From contig JAJQJQ010000033.1 of NCBI GenBank assembly GCA_028622995.1, positions 1,798,001 to 1,862,000 of the forward strand: DNA of 64,000 bases, in the 5' to 3' direction. The position numbers were made by a program, and so were the translations under genes. Shown piece after piece: positions 59,701 through 64,000 of this stretch (position 1 is its first letter; each line of letters begins with the position of its first letter). Under the pieces are notes generated by a model. That model saw nothing but the letters and a program-made list of their open reading frames with translations, did no database searches and was not told the origin of the DNA. The stretch is from Panagrolaimus kolymaensis. Lineage: Eukaryota > Nematoda > Chromadorea > Rhabditida > Panagrolaimidae.

Positions 59701-62117
59701 GACCTTACCAAATGTGTTTCATATGTGACAGTCTTAACCGGGTGTCCAACAAGGCAAATATGCGTAAAAAGTTGTCCAACTAATTATTATACATATTTAC
59801 AACTTCAAACGGCATCTTCGCAAGAATTAATAGCAGCAATTCAAAATAAAGTATATTGTGATGAAACAATTAATAAAAGCACAATAACAACTTTTTCACA
59901 ACTTAAAAATTATGTTGACACTGGTTGGTGTACGGCATACACGGTTAAATCAGCAGCGGTGTTAGGAAGATGCATGCCTGAAGTTTTTATTGATGTTGAA
60001 AATTCCATTGCTGAATTGGGAAAAGCCAATGGAACTTTGGATAGCATTATTTCAAAAGTTGGTAATGCTAATGGGTTGGTTCCATCTGATTCCACCGTTA
60101 AAAATTCTTCTGATGTTTTGAATGGCGTCGTCAATTCTCGAGCAGTGTTACAAAAAGTTGCTGCTGATCTTAGCGTTAGCTGGTATCAAATTCTTTTCTT
60201 ATTCCTTGTTGCTGCCGTTATTTCATTTCTTTGGACTTTGGTCATGAGAATTCTTGGTGGTCTTATGATTTGGTTAAGCATCTTTTTGTTATTAGGACTC
60301 TTGGGTGGAGGTAAAGATCCTTGAAATACATATGAATTTTTATTCTTAAAAATGAATGTTTATAGGCGCTGGTTATTGTTGGTATCGATATATTCAACTT
60401 AATGATGCAGGAGCCATAAATGATTTTAGTTTTCAACCTGTATTTAGCGTGTATTTTGAAATGCCAACAACGTGGATGGTTATTGGTATTATCCTATCAC
60501 TTTTATTAATAATAATGGTTTTAATATTTTTATTTGTTATGAGTCGAATTAGATTAGCTGTAGCGGTGATACAAGAAACTAGCAGGTTTGTAATAATCAA
60601 TGCAAGAAGCGAATACTCGAGTTGATTATTGTTATGCTTAAAGCTTAATTTATGTATTTTTAGAGCTCTTGGAAGCATGTTGTCAACCTTATTTTTCCCA
60701 ATCGTTCCATTTGTACTTCACATAATTGTTTTTGCAATTTGGGGTTCAATAGCTATTTGGCTTGCTTCATCTGGAGAAGAAAATTGCCGCAGGTCAATAC
60801 CCTCAAACCCCACAGATCTTGCGAATGGTCCATCATGTGATTGTGATACTCTCGGAACTTTAGAGGTTTATTTAAGCTTCCTCACTATTTCATCGATGAC
60901 ATTTATATTTTCAGGGTGATAATTGTCATTACGTAAATTTCACGAGAGATACCGATCATGTTCAATACATGCAATTGTATAATTTATTTGCCTGCTTTTG
61001 GATGAGTTGCTTCGTTGGAGCTCTTTCTGATATTACATTAGCGGGAGCTTTCGCAAGTTATTATTGGGCATTTCGTAAACCCAAAGATGTTCCAGCTTTT
61101 CCTGTTTTGGGCGCAGCTGGAAGAGCATTACGATATCATTTAGGATCATTAGCATTTGGTTCTCTCATTCTTGCAATCGTTAAAATTATTCGAGTCATTC
61201 TTGAATTTTTATATCAAAAACTCCATGCTTCTCAAAATAAAGTAGCACAAATTATTTTTACGTTAGTTTCTTTTTTTATAATTTTTTGAAGCGGCTTTAT
61301 TCTTTTTTTTTATTTTTCAGAATTTTGAAATGTTTCTTCTTTTGTCTCGAGCACATCTTACGAATTTTAACCACGAACGCTTACATAATGGTAATCAAAC
61401 ATTTTTCCTTTTTCATTCGAAAAAAAGAAGATAAAATTACAAATTTCTTTTTTATGAATTAGTTTAAATTTCCTTCTTCCAACTTTATACAACCATTAAA
61501 GCTTAAAATAATTAAAAATTTAATAGTCGTTTCTTGCTTTTAGATAGCAATGTATGGAAAAGGATTTTTCACATCTGCAAAGGATTCATTTTCCTTAATT
61601 GCCCGAAACATTGTTCGAACGGTTGTCCTTAATCGGGTTGTTACTTTCCTTCTTTTTGTTGGAAAAGCTACGATTACCATTGGAATGGGTTTGTTTTTTG
61701 CTTATTTGAATCTTTCTTGAATGATATATGTATTTATTTTTAAAGGTGTGATATCATTTTATTGGTTTTCTGGTAAATGGATCATAGATGGAATTCCTCA
61801 AGTTGTCCTTTATTATTATTTTGTACCAATTATTATTGTAGTATTAGGAACTTATTGCATTTGTGATTTATTCTTTGAAGTTTTTGAAATGGGCGTTGAT
61901 ACAATTTTTCTTTGTTTTTGTAAGTTATCTTTCGATTTGTGAACTCTAGTGTTACTATTAAAACAAATGAGAAAGTGTTACGAAAGTAAAAATCCTCAAA
62001 AAATTAAATAATAAATTTTTAGTGGAAGATAGTGAAAGCAATGATGGAACCTCATCCAAACCATTTTACATGTCTGATCAACTCAAAAAACTTTATGGCA
62101 AAGAAAATAAATTTTAA
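56782..62117 (+). CDS. Choline transporter-like protein (SLC44), short N-terminal isoform
   Basis: The first two exons, 56782-56809 and 57096-57159, encode MTFLKVVPSEESGRPPTQPK and YVSDGRR. They leave phase 2, which joins exactly to an acceptor inside the next coding exon (CTCGCAG|GGGATGC, exon 59209-59282), giving DGRRGCTDILCC. RGCTDI is the conserved SLC44 entry to the first membrane helix. The remaining exons are 59511-59604, 59676-60310, 60366-60585, 60664-60865, 60915-61261, 61321-61390, 61544-61688, 61746-61919 and 62023-62117. The total is about 715 residues. After the first helix comes a large Cys-rich extracellular loop (CPTRQICVKSCP), then roughly nine further helices and the typical tail FLEDSESNDGTSSKPFYMS. 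SLC44 proteins carry choline or ethanolamine across plasma, mitochondrial or Golgi membranes. The 2-kb intron 57160-59208 holds the alternative first exon. Confidence 0.88.
57160..58900. other. Intron of CTL short isoform / promoter region of long isoform
   Basis: About 1.7 kb without a supported exon. It contains an imperfect stem-loop at 57604-57649 and a CAG/CAA-rich patch near 58433-58468. The open frame at 58421 (MTDQSGRSSNISNSSS) has no donor in usable phase and is more likely 5' UTR or regulatory DNA of the long isoform. Confidence 0.45.
58901..62117 (+). CDS. Choline transporter-like protein (SLC44), long N-terminal isoform
   Basis: An alternative first coding exon starts at ATG 58901 and runs through the internal acceptor to 59282. 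It replaces the 31-residue start with about 103 residues that are Ser-rich, then Pro-rich (SEIDIPPPPRIPLPELPPPD), then basic, before RRGCTDIL. The downstream exons are those of the short isoform. The total is about 787 residues. The frame is identical across the shared part, so both N-termini feed the same transporter. The Pro-rich segment looks like a ligand for SH3 or WW domains, which is inference. No trans-splice acceptor is seen just before this ATG, so a separate promoter in the 58-kb region is likely. Confidence 0.88.
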
Positions 62118-64000
62118 TTGTTTTAAAGTTACAAAATTCTATATTCATACACCACCATGCTTTAGTTAGTTTCAAGAATCATGAATCACTTTTAAAAACT
62201 TATCGATTAAAATCAGTACGTTATTTTTTAACGCCTTCTTTCGATCGTTGAACAAAAACATATTGATTTCAAAGTTTATTGTTATTATTATTTTTTTCTG
62301 TTGGAGAAGCTAAAAAATGCTTCACATATTTATCGTGTCATATGACGTTCTTTTGCCGGGTATATAATATGATTAAAAATGGAGAAATAAAGATTGATAA
62401 AAATAGAAGAAGAAAAAAAATGTACACAAATAGTTTCTCGGTAGTCCTACGAACAATAATGCAACAAGAAAAAAAGTGATAGTGAATCACAGATGTTTTT
62501 GCTTCTTTCAATTCTTCCTTCCCCAATCATCCATCGATTTTGATCATTTTTTTCGTGATTCGCCAGACTTAAAGTTCCAAGAAAGATTGATTCATTAAGG
62601 GGAAAAGAAGGGAGGAACGATCGATTGGAAGCGATTCCGTTGTGTTTAAAAACTGAGAAACATAAATAAACTCAATTTCGGATCATTTTTCATAACTAAA
62701 AATTTATGAGCGATGCCAAAGATAATTTTTTTTATTTATTCATATTCTAAATCTTTAAAAATCTTTTTTTCGCATTCATCTTATTTTCAATTTACAGCTT
62801 GTTTTGTCTTTTTATTTTGCGCAGCAGTCAATTTTCTGCCATCAAGGATACAACAACAAACATATGCATTTCAAAAACGCTCACTCGCTCAAAGCTACTG
62901 GAGCCATCCTTTAGTTTCTTTTTCATTTTTTCCTCTATCTCCTCCCTCTCTTTTTTGAGTGGACAATCATTGGTCGTCAGCCGCCACAAATTCAATGATG
63001 TTTCCATTCTTTTGAAATCTTGTCCCTCATTTTTTGGGGTGCATTGAAAAAAGAAAAAAGAAGAGGGAAACATTTCGAAAGTATTTCAATTTTTATGAAC
63101 TGAACTCTTACGGCAAGAAAAGTGCCCTTTTTTGTGTTCGTTTTAGTTCAAAAGTTACTTGACAAGTTTTTAGTTTAAAAATGTTTTTTGAAACATTTAA
63201 AATTATGAATCATCATTTTTTGTTTGTTAATGAAACCCTCTTCCGACTTGCTACCACTTCTTTTCTCACAACATTGATAATGAACCCGCCCAATTTTTTA
63301 ATGATTCAAAAAAAAAAATTAAAACAGTTTTTGATTCATTCATTTTTAAAGAGTCTCGTCGTTTGTTTTCTCTTTGTGATGATTCCTGCCAGTCTAAGAG
63401 TTAGCCAGCTGCTGGACCATCATCATCACGCCAGATGGTTTTTTCTTCTTCTTCGTTTTCTTGAGGTTTTAATCGGCAAAAAATGATGCGCATCGCCTCA
63501 TTCTTTCATAGTAAAAATAGGAAATACATTAAAAAGAGCAGTCATTTTCTCAAACAAACAAAAAAACTAACAATGAAAATTGACTGACTTTTTCTTCTTG
63601 CCTCTCTTTTGAACGGGATTCGATTCATTTTTGGAGAAAATATTTGCGTGTTTTCTTAATTCTTTTCTGCGATTTCTTGTCCGATTTTCCGCTTACCTAA
63701 ATAATTTTTTTAAATCCTAATGTTTGAATTACTTACAGGGAAGCAAATCTGTAACTTACAAAATTCAACAATCAAATTCATTTTCATCCATCCCGGTCAT
63801 CATCCTTTTGAGGGCTTAATGCCAAAATTGCCTATTGTGAGGTTATCAAAGTTTGACTCTTTCAAACAAGCATCAATCATCATCACTTTTTGATCAACTT
63901 CAGCTATTTTTTCTTTCATTTTTTTGTGCCGAATTCTTGATGATTCAGCGATTATTATTTCCTTTTCTTCTCCTCCTATAGTGTTTAACATAGAAAAAAA
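62118..64000. other. Gene-free right end
   Basis: The first bases are the 3' UTR of the CTL gene. The rest is AT-rich with T runs and only short overlapping open frames on both strands. No exon, RNA gene or repeat could be supported. Confidence 0.5.

Overview
The window looks like nuclear DNA of a chromadorean nematode. It is strongly AT-rich with long A/T runs. The genes are broken by many introns that begin GT(A/G)AG or GTTTG and end in TTTTTAG or TTTTCAG, and several start codons sit a few bases after an unpaired splice acceptor, as expected for spliced-leader trans-splicing. The gene content agrees: a warthog-type hedgehog-related protein with a Hint domain, two nematode-style nuclear hormone receptors, two DB-module secreted proteins and a BRA-type MYND protein. 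I rebuilt every gene by hand from splice signals and reading-frame phase, so exon edges are predictions, although the phases agree in all reported models.

Layout. 1-2674: no gene seen. 2675-5570 (+): unrecognised polytopic membrane protein. 5881-8100 (-): complete ABCG half-transporter, convergent with it. 11091-12894 (+): GnT-I (MGAT1, GT13). 16004-30851 (+): very large-intron gene for a coiled-coil protein resembling LZTS/N4BP3, with a second possible first exon at 20665; one of its introns holds a perfect 137-bp inverted repeat and a GC-rich hairpin. 31425-33395 (+): group VI (patatin-like) phospholipase A2. 33582-34201 (-): DB-module protein. 34202-37941: gene-poor. 37942-40498 (+): warthog protein, with a two-exon GIY-YIG domain gene nested in its second intron (38577-39006). 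41177-42366 (+): SAM methyltransferase. 42725-44460 and 44677-48283 (-): two tandem nuclear receptors, possibly an operon, with a BRA-like MYND gene (45852-46525, +) nested antisense in an intron. 51136-51896 (+): second DB-module protein. 52257-53790 (+): a small membrane peptide ORF whose stop overlaps the start of an AGPAT acyltransferase on what looks like one spliced mRNA. 54368-56019 (-): CCDC117-like protein. 56782-62117 (+): SLC44/choline-transporter-like gene with two alternative N-termini. 62118-64000: no gene seen.

The genes do not form one pathway. Several belong to secretory and membrane-lipid biology (ABCG, GnT-I, iPLA2, AGPAT, CTL), and several are nematode-expanded regulatory or secreted families (NHR, DB, warthog). 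The observations I would check first are the overlapping micropeptide/AGPAT pair, the GIY-YIG gene inside the Hint-protein gene, and the perfect inverted repeat.
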